64,000 bases of DNA from Paenibacillus_V sp046244365 (GCF_046244365.1 NZ_CP176395.1:7936001-8000000), one strand, 5' to 3'; counted from the stretch's first letter, positions 1-8,962 are shown. Program-made: numbers and translations. The notes: generated by a model from the letters alone, not told the origin.

Positions 1-60
1 AAGAAAGTTGTTGAACAAGGTGGTCCAGGAGAAAAATATTGGATTATGGTGTATGAATAA
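1..60 (+). CDS. C-terminal end of an unidentified protein (partial)
   Basis: Frame 1 is open from the first base to a TAA at 58-60 and reads KKVVEQGGPGEKYWIMVYE. Composition and AT-rich codon use match the SMI1-like gene that follows on the other strand. The fragment is too short to assign. Because SMI1/KNR4 proteins are often immunity partners of secreted polymorphic toxins, it could be the end of such a toxin, but that is only contextual inference. Confidence 0.45.
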   Translation, partial: KKVVEQGGPGEKYWIMVYE

Positions 61-206
61 AATATAATTTTATATTTATGAACCCCTTACTTTTATTCTT
101 TTGCAGGGTAGGTTGAACGAGGGAAGTTGTTCAGCATTACTGCCCGTTACTTAAGCGAAAGGCTGCCGATTGCTGGCAGTCTGTTACCTTCTTGAAATAG
201 AAAATT

Positions 207-851
207 TCAAATTACTACTCCCATTTTTGAAAGAACCCGATCCATTTCATCAAAATGTTCATTGTCGCTTGAAGCATAGATCAAATCAAAACTATCGTCA
301 TTTTTCATCACTGTTATTATGCTGTCATCGTAATTCCCATAAAATTCGATGCCAACCCAATGCCGAAAGGAAATACCTTTATTTTTAAAATTTTCACGAA
401 TAAAATCCAAGTCGGTTTGTTCAATGGAATAGAACGATTCACAGCCGTATTCAAGAGCGAATACGGTTTGCAAATAGGCCATCGCATGGAAAAAATCGGT
501 CAATGTTTCAAATTCCTTTTTCCATACCTTTTCATCGTAACTCATATAGACAGGGGGATTGGACCTGGATAAATCGTTCTTACGGATTCCCCAAACACAG
601 ACACGCTGATTCTCGCAATAAAAAATTAAATATTCGCTATGTTTGAAGTATTGGAGTTGCTCGGGTTTGATCAAACTATCTTGCGTATGATTCAGCCGCT
701 CGTCTTTACCGAGTTCCGAATAATAATCTATAAACACCTGGGGCAATTCACCAAAATTACTTTTTATGGTTTGTATCTCTTCATGACTAAACCCGTTTCG
801 TTTCGTAATATGAAACAGCTTTTTAATCAATGTAAAATCAGTCATCCGCAT
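207..851 (-). CDS. SMI1/KNR4-like (SUKH-type) protein, possible immunity protein
   Basis: 214 residues. The sequence has the acidic, aromatic-rich character of the SMI1/KNR4 (SUKH) superfamily: an early LP..ID.Y segment near residue 40, a mid-protein region with W and DE residues resembling YIMSYDEKVW-type family motifs, and an acidic tail. The start is taken at ATG 851, with an AAGGA site (861-865) nine bases upstream; GTG 854 and ATG 845 are alternatives. Proteins of this superfamily commonly neutralise contact-dependent or polymorphic toxins and act in the cytosol. Base composition is clearly more AT-rich than the genes from 1.5 kb onward, which suggests acquisition. The family assignment rests on overall resemblance, not a diagnostic catalytic motif. 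Confidence 0.55.
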   Translation of the reverse strand: MRMTDFTLIKKLFHITKRNGFSHEEIQTIKSNFGELPQVFIDYYSELGKDERLNHTQDSLIKPEQLQYFKHSEYLIFYCENQRVCVWGIRKNDLSRSNPPVYMSYDEKVWKKEFETLTDFFHAMAYLQTVFALEYGCESFYSIEQTDLDFIRENFKNKGISFRHWVGIEFYGNYDDSIITVMKNDDSFDLIYASSDNEHFDEMDRVLSKMGVVI

Positions 852-955
852 CACACCATATCCTTGTATAATTTTCCATCGATTGACTTAAGAATATTCC
901 AAGTCGGTCTCCTTGACCATCAAGGGGCATGTTATACACCCATTTTACCATATCT

Positions 956-1114
956 TTACTCCACTATCCGTATATCCGTAGCATTTCCTTCGCTATCCGC
1001 TTTTCCGCCGACAAGAGAAATAGTTCCTCCTGCGTGTTCCTCTTTAGCGCTGCGCTTAATTACCAACCATTTTCCACTGTAGTAAACCGCACCTTCGACA
1101 TTTACAATGAACAT
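956..1114 (-). pseudogene. Truncated Nudix hydrolase N-terminus
   Basis: A 52-codon frame begins at ATG 1114 behind a good GGAGGT site (1121-1126, six bases away). It encodes a typical MutT/Nudix start (MFIVNVEGAVYYSGKWLVIKR...) running up to GGTISLVGGKADSEGN. Reading then goes off-family and stops at 956, before any Nudix box (GX5EX7REUXEEXGU) can form. The fragment cannot be an active hydrolase. It looks like the 5' end of a deleted gene whose expression signals survived. Confidence 0.6.
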
Positions 1115-1126
1115 TCAAGGACCTCC

Positions 1127-1402
1127 TCACCGATTAGAATCTCCTTTTGAAAAGCGATTGGAAGTCGACCTCATTCTGTGCTCTAACCGTACTAATCCTC
1201 TCCTATCCGGGTTCACCCGCAAGAAGAAATCCACGTGCTTCCTGAACTGTATCACCATTTGTTCATACCATGCGCTTTTAACATAACAAGGGATCCGGAC
1301 CGCTAGATTCGGTAAAAAATAAAAGACTAAGCAACCGGGAGCAAGAACGAGGAAACGCAAGTTCTCATTTTCAGAAAATGCTCCCGGCCAATAACGCTTC
1401 AA
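1127..1402 (-). CDS. Unassigned small open frame (doubtful)
   Basis: 91 codons, immediately upstream of the truncated Nudix fragment on the same strand. No recognised family, no clear ribosome site and no membrane or secretion pattern beyond one short hydrophobic stretch (LVLAPGCLVFYFLP). It may be a remnant of another broken gene or a chance frame. Apart from this and the Nudix fragment, nothing else is visible between 855 and 1500. Confidence 0.15.
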   Translation of the reverse strand: MKRYWPGAFSENENLRFLVLAPGCLVFYFLPNLAVRIPCYVKSAWYEQMVIQFRKHVDFFLRVNPDRRGLVRLEHRMRSTSNRFSKGDSNR

Positions 1403-1508
1403 TCAATCCAAAAAGGCGAACATTTGTTTTTGCCGTTTGCCCTTTACGGAGGTCGACTGCTACGATAAGAACACTTTTACCACCTATTTTTTGGGAGGAT
1501 GGACTCCG

Positions 1509-3305
1509 TTGTTAAAAATGCCAGATTGGATCGTTTTTTTCGCGAGGCAGCTTGGCCGCTCCAAGGGCGCCTTTCTGCTCGTCACGCTGCTTACCGTTGC
1601 AGCCGCTCTGTGCGGGGCGGCCGCGCCGCTGCTGATCGGACGGTTGATGGACGCCATCGCGCTGCACGGAGGAGAGGGCATGCCGGGAATCTCCCTTCTG
1701 CTGGTAGGGGCCTTGCTGCTGTCCGAGTTGTGCATGGCGGTACGAACCTACGTGTCGGCCAAGACGATGATCAAGCTGTCCTACTCGCTGACCGAAGAAA
1801 CGCTAGCGGCCGTACTCCGCACCTCCTCGCTTTTTTTCACGAAAACGGCGAGAGGCGAGCTTCTGCAGAGATGCACGCAGGACACGAGGGTAATCCAGCA
1901 GTTTGGCTTATCCGCGCTTCCCGGCTTTGCTCAAGAGCTCCTGCTCGCCGGCGTGGCGCTGGTCGTCATTTTCCGCTGGAACGGACTGCTTGCCGGGGTG
2001 CTGCTGCTCTCCTTCGTGCTTCTGTTTATCCCGATTCATATTTATGGCCGGAAACGCGGGATCGCCCGCAAACAGCTGGTCGCTCACGACGCCCGCCTCC
2101 GGCAAAGTCTGCTGGAAAAGCTGGATACGGTCAAACAGATCAAGCTGTACGGAAATGAGCGCAAGGAGTTCGAGGACGTCTCCGCCGAACAAGACAAATG
2201 GGCCGACCTGACGTTCAAGGAAAATATCGTCGACAGCATGTACAGAACGTTTCCGCGCATTCCGGATTCGCTGGCTCCGGCACTGGTCTTTCTGTTCGCC
2301 GGCTGGCAGATGATTACCGGACAAGCTACCGTCGGACAGCTGGTGGCCATTATCGCTTATATTCCGGCCCTTAACGCGCCGGTACGCTCATTCTTCGGGT
2401 TATATGTGAGCTTCGCGGACATCAAGGTCCGCATACGGGGAATTATGGACTATTTGCATTTGCCGGCCGAACCCGGAGCTCAGGAAGGCTTGCACAGGCT
2501 GACCGAATACCGCAGGCAGCCTATTTCCTTCCACGGCGTGCATGTTGCCGGAGAACGCGGCGATTTGCTGCGCAATCTCCGGTTTACGATTGCGCCGGGC
2601 GAGCATGTTGCGATCGTAGGACCGAGCGGAGCAGGCAAAAGCACGCTGCTCAAGCTGCTGCTGCGGCTGCAGGAACCGTCGGCGGGCGATATCCGAATCG
2701 GCGGCGTTCCCCTCCGCGAGCTCGAAGCGTCGCATATTCGGTCGCGCATCGGCTACGTCATGCAGGAAGGAATCTGGTTCCGCGGCAGCCTGTACCGCAA
2801 TCTCACCTATCTTGCCGACGCGGACCGGGGGACGCTGGACATGTGGATGGAAGCGTTCGGAACCGGCGATATCGTAACGAAGCTTCCTTCCGGCTACGAT
2901 TCCGATATCGGCGCGAATGGCGAACGCCTATCCGGCGGTCAGCGTCAGCTCATCGGCCTTGTGCGCACGATGCTCAAAAATCCCGATATTCTGCTGCTCG
3001 ACGAGGCGACCTCGGCGCTCGATCCAAAGAGCGAAGCTCGCGTATATGAGACGCTCGGCGCACACGCAAGCGGAATCACGCGAATTAACGTCACCCACCG
3101 CTTAAAAGGAGCGGCTTTAGCCGACCGCATTCTCGTGCTGGATCAAGGCGAGCTGGTCGAGGAAGGCACGCACGAAGAGCTCCTGCGCCGCCACGGCTTG
3201 TACGCCCGATTGTGGAGACAGGAATGCGCCATGAACGATTCGGCAGCGGCGCAGCCGGGATGGGAAGGAGGTGCTCGCGATGAGCGTGCCTTCGCCGTCC
3301 GGTAA
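1509..3305 (+). CDS. ABC exporter half-transporter (membrane + ATPase), first of a pair
   Basis: 598 residues from TTG 1509. A GGGAGG site at 1493-1498 lies ten bases upstream and fits better than the upstream TTG at 1437. Residues ~1-300 form the six-helix type IV exporter membrane domain. The nucleotide-binding domain has Walker A GPSGAGKST (~371-379), signature LSGGQ (~474), Walker B ILLLDEATSALD (~493-504) and the H-loop in VTHR. There is no N-terminal C39 peptidase domain. It overlaps the next half-transporter by 26 bases, so the two probably form a heterodimeric efflux pump (MsbA/LmrA/BmrCD type). The substrate cannot be read from sequence; no precursor peptide or modification enzyme lies nearby. 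Confidence 0.9.
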   Translation: MLKMPDWIVFFARQLGRSKGAFLLVTLLTVAAALCGAAAPLLIGRLMDAIALHGGEGMPGISLLLVGALLLSELCMAVRTYVSAKTMIKLSYSLTEETLAAVLRTSSLFFTKTARGELLQRCTQDTRVIQQFGLSALPGFAQELLLAGVALVVIFRWNGLLAGVLLLSFVLLFIPIHIYGRKRGIARKQLVAHDARLRQSLLEKLDTVKQIKLYGNERKEFEDVSAEQDKWADLTFKENIVDSMYRTFPRIPDSLAPALVFLFAGWQMITGQATVGQLVAIIAYIPALNAPVRSFFGLYVSFADIKVRIRGIMDYLHLPAEPGAQEGLHRLTEYRRQPISFHGVHVAGERGDLLRNLRFTIAPGEHVAIVGPSGAGKSTLLKLLLRLQEPSAGDIRIGGVPLRELEASHIRSRIGYVMQEGIWFRGSLYRNLTYLADADRGTLDMWMEAFGTGDIVTKLPSGYDSDIGANGERLSGGQRQLIGLVRTMLKNPDILLLDEATSALDPKSEARVYETLGAHASGITRINVTHRLKGAALADRILVLDQGELVEEGTHEELLRRHGLYARLWRQECAMNDSAAAQPGWEGGARDERAFAVR

Positions 3306-5016
3306 CCGGGCAGCCGTCGCCGCCTACGCCAGGAAGCATTTGTGGCCGCGCCGCCTAAACCTGGTTCTGATCCTTATGAAAAATGTAATCGGCAGCCTTC
3401 TGTACATGGTACCCCCGTTCTTGTCCAAATACGTCTTGGAGAGCGTGCTCCCCCAGCGCAATTGGCATTTGCTCGCCATCGTCTCGGTGTGCATGGTGCT
3501 CGCACCGATTACCGGAAGCATGATGATCGTTCTGGAGAACGTATGGGGACGGTTCATGATCCGGCTTGCCGGACGCGGCCGGGCGGAGCTGTTTGACGGT
3601 CTCCAGCGTCGGCCCTTAGAGTCGCTGCGCGACAGGCGGACCGGCGATTTGCTAACGCGCATTCTCGACGATACCCGTTCGATTGCCGATATGGTCAACG
3701 GGCACATCGGATTCATGCTTTTTCATGTCGTGACCATTGCAGCCGGTTCGGCACTCCTGCTCGCGCTGCAGCCCCTGCTGGCGGCCGCCGTTTTGGCGAT
3801 CTGGGTTGGACAGGCTTTGCTCATGACGACGCTCGGCCGGCATGTCAAGCGGCGAGCGGCCGATACGGCTCGGCACAATTCCCTGGTCTCCGAGACCGTT
3901 CGCGAGCTTGTTTCCGGCGCTGCCTTCATCAAAGCGGCGGGGCAAGAGTCTCAGGCCCTGCGGAACGTAAAGGAATGCTTGCGACAGGAGTGGGACCATA
4001 CCCGGCGAGCGGTCGCAACGGATCACCGCGTTCGGATGCTGAACGGGGCGCTTAACGCATGTGCGCTAGTCTTGATGTATGCGGCAGGCGGATGGTTCGT
4101 GCTGGGCGGGAAGATGACCGTAGGCTCGCTCGTGGCCTTTGTCGCCATCTATACGTGGCTGCGGCCCTTCGGCGTCTCCTTGATTGAAATGGCCCTGGCA
4201 GCCGTGAAAATCATTCCGTCGATCGAGCGGGTGTCGGATATCGCGTTTCCCCCGGCAGCGGCAAATAGCGGTGTCATGCCGGAGGGCCCGGTCGCTCTAG
4301 CGGTGAGCCGGCTCTCGTTCCGGTACGATAACGGCGCGGCTCTGGACAATATTAGTTTTTGCGCGGCTCCCGGTTCCGTCCTGTCCATCGTAGGGCACCG
4401 CGGATCGGGAAAATCGACGCTCGCGGATCTGCTCCTCGGACTGCGCGAGCCCGTTTCCGGCGATATTCGTTTGAACGGCATACCTCTACCGCAGCTGGAT
4501 ACGGGCTGGTTCAGGCATCATGTGCTTTGCGTCACGCAGGATGTCATGCTGCGCAGCGGCACGATCCTGGATAATATCGTTTACGGCAGCGAGACAGCTG
4601 ATAGGGAGGCGGTTCGGGATGCCGTCCGCATCGCAGAGCTGGAGGAGTGGATTTCCAGCCTTCCGGACGGGTGGTCCACCCTCGTCGGCGAACAGGCGTT
4701 GCAGCTGTCAGGCGGAGAACGGCAGCGGATCAGCATTGCGCGTGCGCTGCTGCGCAAGCCTGCCATTCTTCTTATGGATGAAGCGACCTCGTCGCTTGAT
4801 CAGGGAACGGAAAGGCGGCTGCTCGATCGGCTGCTTCGGGAGCTGAAGGGGACGACGTTTATTTTTATTACGCACCGCCTCGAAATCGCTCAGCGATCGG
4901 ACGAAATTCTGGTGCTGCATGAAGGCGGCGTTGCGGAAAGAGGAACGCACGACGCATTAATGGCGAAGCAGAGCATGTACCGGGAGCTGTGGTCGGAGCA
5001 AGAAATACGGAAATAA
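3280..5016 (+). CDS. ABC exporter half-transporter, second of a pair
   Basis: 578 residues from ATG 3280, with AAGGAGG at 3265-3271. The start lies inside the 3' end of the preceding gene, indicating translational coupling. Membrane domain ~15-310, then Walker A GHRGSGKST (~371), signature LSGGE (~476), Walker B LLMDEATSSLD (~497) and ITHR. Both halves keep the catalytic Glu after Walker B (DEATS), so no degenerate ATP site is obvious, unlike some heterodimeric exporters. Likely partner of the upstream protein in one heterodimeric exporter in the cytoplasmic membrane; cargo unknown. Confidence 0.9.
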   Translation: MSVPSPSGNRAAVAAYARKHLWPRRLNLVLILMKNVIGSLLYMVPPFLSKYVLESVLPQRNWHLLAIVSVCMVLAPITGSMMIVLENVWGRFMIRLAGRGRAELFDGLQRRPLESLRDRRTGDLLTRILDDTRSIADMVNGHIGFMLFHVVTIAAGSALLLALQPLLAAAVLAIWVGQALLMTTLGRHVKRRAADTARHNSLVSETVRELVSGAAFIKAAGQESQALRNVKECLRQEWDHTRRAVATDHRVRMLNGALNACALVLMYAAGGWFVLGGKMTVGSLVAFVAIYTWLRPFGVSLIEMALAAVKIIPSIERVSDIAFPPAAANSGVMPEGPVALAVSRLSFRYDNGAALDNISFCAAPGSVLSIVGHRGSGKSTLADLLLGLREPVSGDIRLNGIPLPQLDTGWFRHHVLCVTQDVMLRSGTILDNIVYGSETADREAVRDAVRIAELEEWISSLPDGWSTLVGEQALQLSGGERQRISIARALLRKPAILLMDEATSSLDQGTERRLLDRLLRELKGTTFIFITHRLEIAQRSDEILVLHEGGVAERGTHDALMAKQSMYRELWSEQEIRK

Positions 5017-5152
5017 GACAAACCGAGAGCGAGTTGCATTTTCAACGCTCCATAGGGAATATTGCTGCCCCTCTCCTCTCTCGTTCCGTCAACCAAAAAG
5101 GTCATGATCGCCGTGCAGAGCAACTCGCTGCCGGCCTTCCCCCTATCGGCGT

Positions 5153-5659
5153 TTATTGTTTGGCATTCTTCATTCGAATCATAGAGAAATTGACGGTTGA
5201 GGTAAGAATGGCATTCCGAAGCGGCATTAACGACGGGGTGATCCGAAGCTCGATATCCTCCTCGCCGAGCTTGGACAGGAGGTCTCCCATAGGGTCGACC
5301 TTGACGGGTTCGACGCTATGCAAGCTGGTATAATAGCCGGCATCCGCGCTATAGAGGGTAAAATCATTAGGGCTAAAGGAATACCGGTAAAGCCGGGTTT
5401 CCCGGATGCGGGCAAGCCACCCCGTTTCAACGGCAATGACCCTATCGGTCGACGAATGTCCGAAAAAACGCTCGATGTCGCGATCGGCGGTATCCTCTTT
5501 TGGCCAGATGCACACTCTCGGACAGTCCCTAGGGAAAAAATAATGCGCCGCGTGAAACTCGTCGATCGCCCACACCATCGCCGGTTCGTCGGGCCGATAG
5601 TCGAGCTTTCTAGGCTCGAAAACCGGAATAGCCGGATTTTCGCTAAAATGATACAGCAC
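5153..5659 (-). CDS. DUF6886 family protein
   Basis: 168 residues from GTG 5659, chosen because the family normally begins LYHFSE and AAGGAGG (about 5672-5678) lies just upstream. The frame is open further upstream to 5965, but that part is not family-like. Visible family features are LYHFSENP at the start, VWAIDE.H...YFFPRDCPR near residues 40-55 and a C-terminal LRNAILTSTVNFSMIRM. Conserved His and Asp residues hint at an enzyme, but no function is established. It is convergent with the ABC pair and divergent from the gene at 5982. Confidence 0.7.
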   Translation of the reverse strand: MLYHFSENPAIPVFEPRKLDYRPDEPAMVWAIDEFHAAHYFFPRDCPRVCIWPKEDTADRDIERFFGHSSTDRVIAVETGWLARIRETRLYRYSFSPNDFTLYSADAGYYTSLHSVEPVKVDPMGDLLSKLGEEDIELRITPSLMPLRNAILTSTVNFSMIRMKNAKQ

Positions 5660-5981
5660 GGCTAGCCAAGCCTCCTTTTTATGCGGGTTGCGCAGTAAGG
5701 ACGGACAGGAAGTTCGCATGCCGATGAACGGCCCGATATGCGGGACCTCATGCCTCCTAAACATAGATAATGCCATAGTATCATCACTCCGCACGATTAT
5801 GCCATGTACGAAACGGTTATAACGAAGCATTAGGCAAGCCGCGCTTAACCGTTCGCGTTTTCCTGGATCCCGTACTTGCTTCCTTCGGCCGTTCCTGTAC
5901 AATTGGAAGGGTAAACCTAACGCATAAGTCCGGAAAGAAAAAGGATAATCGGTTATGAATAACAAGAAAGGCGGCTAAGCT

Positions 5982-6797
5982 ATGGTACATGCCTTCATCA
6001 TCGAGCCTACAACGTATATCGCCTTCGAGAACGAGGCGGCCCAGATCGACCAATGCAAGGAATGGGGTTTGCTTTCCGAGAAAGCCTCCAAAACAAAAGC
6101 GTTTTTCTACAAGAGGAGCGGCCAAAGCCTGGCCTGCAGCATTATCGGTTATGTCGATACCTTTACCGCAGTCATTGAATTTGAAAACGGACAACGCCAC
6201 TGTATCCATCCCTCCTTCTTGAAGGAGATGCAGGCGGCCAACTACGGCCAGAAGCTTACGGCTGCGTCGGAAGAGGCGGATAGCGCGGAGGCTGAGGGCG
6301 CGGAGCATGAGGGAGCAAAGTCCGAGGGCGTAACGCTCGAGGACGCAAATCTTGAGAGCGGAAAGCCGGAAAGCCCGCAGCCTAAGGGCGCGGAGACGCA
6401 GCCGGAGGCAGAGGCCCCTTCTGCCGAGCAAGCCAAGACCAAAACCAAGACCAAGACCGAAGAACCGTCTGAGGGCAAGGCCAAGAAGGAAAAAGCGCAA
6501 AAGCTGCAGCTCCCTGAAGAGAAGGTCAAAATGACCGCAACCATTAAAGAATTTACGACGGTTCCGAATCATTTCTCCGATACGGATGACGAAGTGATCA
6601 TCTACGAAGAGGTTGCCATCGTCGAGCCTGAAACCGCAATCGGCTCCGCCTGGTCCAGCCACAGCGCGACGCTCAAAAAGCTGGAGCTGGAAGTCGGCGA
6701 CACGATTACGTTCGAAGCCAAGATCGCGGCGAAGAAGCTCACCAAGCATCCCGTACCTTACAAGATCAACAATCCTGCGAAAATACAAAAATCTTAA
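5982..6797 (+). CDS. Unrecognised protein with charged low-complexity linker
   Basis: 271 residues preceded by AAAGGCGG. Three parts are visible. Residues ~1-85 form a small globular domain containing YVDTFTAVIEFENGQRHCIHPSF, a beta-rich RNA-binding-like look. Residues ~93-180 are an Ala/Glu/Lys-rich linker with imperfect GAEHEGAK-type repeats and a KTKTKTKT run. Residues ~185-271 form a beta-rich C-terminal domain (KVKMTATIKEFTTVPNHFSD...) reminiscent of an OB-fold. There is no signal peptide or membrane segment, so it is cytosolic. I do not recognise the family; nucleic-acid binding is only a guess from the domain look. Confidence 0.7.
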   Translation: MVHAFIIEPTTYIAFENEAAQIDQCKEWGLLSEKASKTKAFFYKRSGQSLACSIIGYVDTFTAVIEFENGQRHCIHPSFLKEMQAANYGQKLTAASEEADSAEAEGAEHEGAKSEGVTLEDANLESGKPESPQPKGAETQPEAEAPSAEQAKTKTKTKTEEPSEGKAKKEKAQKLQLPEEKVKMTATIKEFTTVPNHFSDTDDEVIIYEEVAIVEPETAIGSAWSSHSATLKKLELEVGDTITFEAKIAAKKLTKHPVPYKINNPAKIQKS

Positions 6798-7149
6798 CTT
6801 CCTTGGGGAGTATGCGGCTGCATGCTCCCTTTGATTTTGCCCTTTTCGCAGCACAGGGCGTTATGTTCACCCGGAACAGGTTGTGCAACGAGAAGCCGTA
6901 CAGTACCCGTGGTGAAGAAATCGTGTCTTGTTTAGTTGATGTTTGGAGAGAGGCTGCTTTGTGCCCGGTAGACTGCATACTTGGCGGGGCAAGTGTGGTT
7001 CTGTTAGGCGGATGTGAGGAAACAAATGCACAGTGCGCTGCGATTTGTTAGATTCTGGTTAGTCGATGCTTGGCGAGGAGCTGCGTTGCTTCGGATGATG
7101 TCTGGAGAAGAGTCGTGCTTTGCTAAGTTAATAAGCTGACGTCGGGCGG
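6798..7149. other. Intergenic stretch without recognisable gene
   Basis: Short open frames here lack ribosome sites and family features. The stretch leads into the 54-bp tandem repeats and probably belongs to the same non-coding repeat region. Confidence 0.5.
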
Positions 7150-7500
7150 GGATGACTGACGGAGAATTATTCAGTTTGCTCAGTGGATAGGCGTGGTGTG
7201 GGTGCTGGGACTGGCGGAGAACTGTTCAGTTTGCTGAGTCGATATGCGTGGTGTGGTGCTGGGACTGACGGAGAACTGTTCAGTTTGCTAAGTGGATAGG
7301 CATGGTGTGATGCTGGGACTGACGGAGAACTGTTCAGTTTGCTCAGTGGATATGCAGTATGTGGTGCTGGGACTGGTGGAGAATTGTTCAGTTGGTTGAG
7401 TGGATATGCGTTATGTAGTGCTGGGACTGGCGAAGAATTGTTCAGTTTGCTGAGTGGATAGGCGTGGTGTGGGTGCTGGGATGACTCGCAGAGAACAGAT
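7150..7500. repeat. ~54-bp degenerate tandem repeat, 6-7 copies
   Basis: A unit with the core GGAGAACTGTTCAGTTTGCT followed by AGTGGATATGCG and GGTGCTGGGACTG recurs at about 7157, 7211, 7266, 7319, 7372 and 7426, with a decayed copy near 7480. Spacing is 53-55 bp, so phase is not kept and coding is unlikely. The segment CTGTTCAG is internally palindromic. Confidence 0.85.
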
Positions 7501-7703
7501 GTATTTGCTAGGTTGGTGCAAAGATATGCGTAGTGTATGATCGCTCCGTAGTTTGTTGAGCATATAGGTGGTGTTGAGCTTCGTCGTGCCGGATAGTTAC
7601 TGGAGAATAGCCGGGGTTATGCGGGTGGCAACGGGCAGACCGCTGTGAGCAGCATCACTGGCAAAGTTAGTTTTAAACCTTCATTCCATGACAAATCGTA
7701 AAT

Positions 7704-7914
7704 ATAGTGAACCTAAATTCACTATTAGTGAAGGTAACTTCATTATTTCCGCTCCATATCGGCCTTCTAGAGGCTATAGTGAACCTAGCTTCACTATTAG
7801 TGAACTTCACGGCAAAATAGCGACCTTTGGTTCACTATTGGTCGTTTCTCGCTATTTTGAGGCCGAATACTGAACTTAGGGTAACAAATAGTGAACCTGG
7901 GTTCACTATCGCCT
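7704..7914. repeat. Palindrome cluster, TTCACTATTAGTGAA type (copy A)
   Basis: The 15-mer TTCACTATTAGTGAA occurs at 7718-7732 and 7790-7804. Related pieces are TTCACTATT near 7831 and the palindrome ATAGTGAACCTGGGTTCACTAT at about 7889-7910 (core AGTGAACC/GGTTCACT). The same motifs in the same order occur at 37.6-39.24 kb. It resembles a REP/BIME-like dispersed palindromic element; no gene is visible in it. Confidence 0.8.
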
Positions 7915-7958
7915 AGAGCTGCATAAAAAGACGGCTGGCTGATGGCGATCTTACGCTC

Positions 7959-8131
7959 AGCGCTTCTACCGATCGGCTATTACCGACTGCATAGCCCAGC
8001 GCTTGTACCGGTCGGCTATTTCCGACTGCATAGCCCAGCGCTTCTACCGGTCGGCTATTACCGACTGCATAGCTCAGCGCTCCTACCAATCGGCCATTTC
8101 CGACCGCGTGGCCAGTGCTTCTACCGGTCGG
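7959..8131. repeat. 39-bp tandem repeat, ~4.4 copies
   Basis: The unit starts AGCGCTTCTACCGGTCGGCT and ends ACCGACTGCATAGCCC. Copies begin near 7959, 7998, 8037 and 8076, with a partial one near 8115. The period is a multiple of three, so open frames cross it and give 13-residue repeats, but these frames run into the IclR gene on the other strand and lack a ribosome site. It lies just downstream of the IclR gene's stop. Confidence 0.85.
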
Positions 8132-8218
8132 GCGTATCGTCGCCCTCCGTTTGCGCTGCCGCCTTGCCCAGGCAGCAGCCAGGGGCAAGCGCCCCGCGCA
8201 AGCCGGCGCGGACCGCTC

Positions 8219-8962
8219 CTACATCAGCATCGCGCCCATGCGGGAGGCGAACTGCACCACCTGCGGGGCATGCTCCCGCATTTTTTCGGCCGTCAGCCGG
8301 TTGGCCGGCCCCGAAACCGCGATAGCCGCGACCAGCTTGTGCGCGTGGTTGAAAATAGGCGCCGCAACGGCAGCGGCGCCGGGCTCCCGCTCCTCGATGC
8401 TCGTCGCGAAGCCGAGATCGCGCGTCTCGCGCAGCTGTTGGATGTACGACTGCCGGTCGAGCCACGTCGGCCAGTCAGCCGTCTGCAGCACATGCGCTTC
8501 CACGTTCGGCTCGGCGAACGCGACCAGCACCTTGCTCGACGCGCCAACGTACAGCGGCAGACGCGCTCCGACCGGAGCTACGCGGCGGATCGCCTGATTG
8601 CTCTGCACCGCTTGCACCCTTACGCGTTCCAGACCGTCCCGCACGTACAAGCTGACGGTTTCGCCGATCAGATCGCGCAGCCTCTCCATTTCCGGCAGGA
8701 GCAGCACCTCCGGATCGCCGCTTTGCGACATATTGGCGCTTAGCTCCCAGATACGGAATCCGAGGCGATACCGCTCCGTTGCCGTATTGCGAATAACGAA
8801 GCCTTTGCTCTCAAGCGAAGCCAGCAACCGGTGAACCGTGCTCTTGTGCAGATCGACGCGAGCCGCGATTTCCGTCAGGCTCAAATCCGTCGTTTCGCGG
8901 AAACAAAGCAATATGTCGAGGGCGCGTTCTACAGCCCGCACCGTCAATTTCGTGTCTTCCAT
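8219..8962 (-). CDS. IclR-family transcriptional regulator
   Basis: 247 residues from ATG 8962; a GAGAGGA stretch lies about a dozen bases upstream, and longer starts up to 9016 are possible. N-terminal winged helix (VRAVERALDILLCF...LSLTEIAARVDLHKSTVHRLLASLESKGFV, ~5-60) followed by the IclR effector-binding domain (~75-245) with ETVSLYVRDG and SIEEREPGAAAVAAPIF. The family binds promoters as dimers or tetramers and responds to small carbon metabolites. No catabolic operon is adjacent, so the target is unknown. Confidence 0.88.
   Translation of the reverse strand: MEDTKLTVRAVERALDILLCFRETTDLSLTEIAARVDLHKSTVHRLLASLESKGFVIRNTATERYRLGFRIWELSANMSQSGDPEVLLLPEMERLRDLIGETVSLYVRDGLERVRVQAVQSNQAIRRVAPVGARLPLYVGASSKVLVAFAEPNVEAHVLQTADWPTWLDRQSYIQQLRETRDLGFATSIEEREPGAAAVAAPIFNHAHKLVAAIAVSGPANRLTAEKMREHAPQVVQFASRMGAMLM

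Noticed and set aside
1509..5016. ABC pair as a bacteriocin or lanthipeptide exporter
   Set aside because: No C39 peptidase domain, no precursor peptide with a double-Gly leader and no modification enzyme nearby.
5817..6854. 345-codon antisense frame opposite the charged-linker protein
   Set aside because: Mirror of a Glu/Lys/Ala-rich gene in GC-rich sequence; Leu/Arg-rich composition is typical of an artefact.
7150..7500. CRISPR array
   Set aside because: The whole 54-bp unit is repeated, including what would be spacers, and no cas genes are present; the same holds for the 77-bp array at 37 kb.
7942..8743. Plus-strand open frames with 13-residue repeats running into the IclR gene
   Set aside because: They run antisense through the conserved IclR coding region and have no ribosome site; the repeats are explained by a 39-bp DNA unit.
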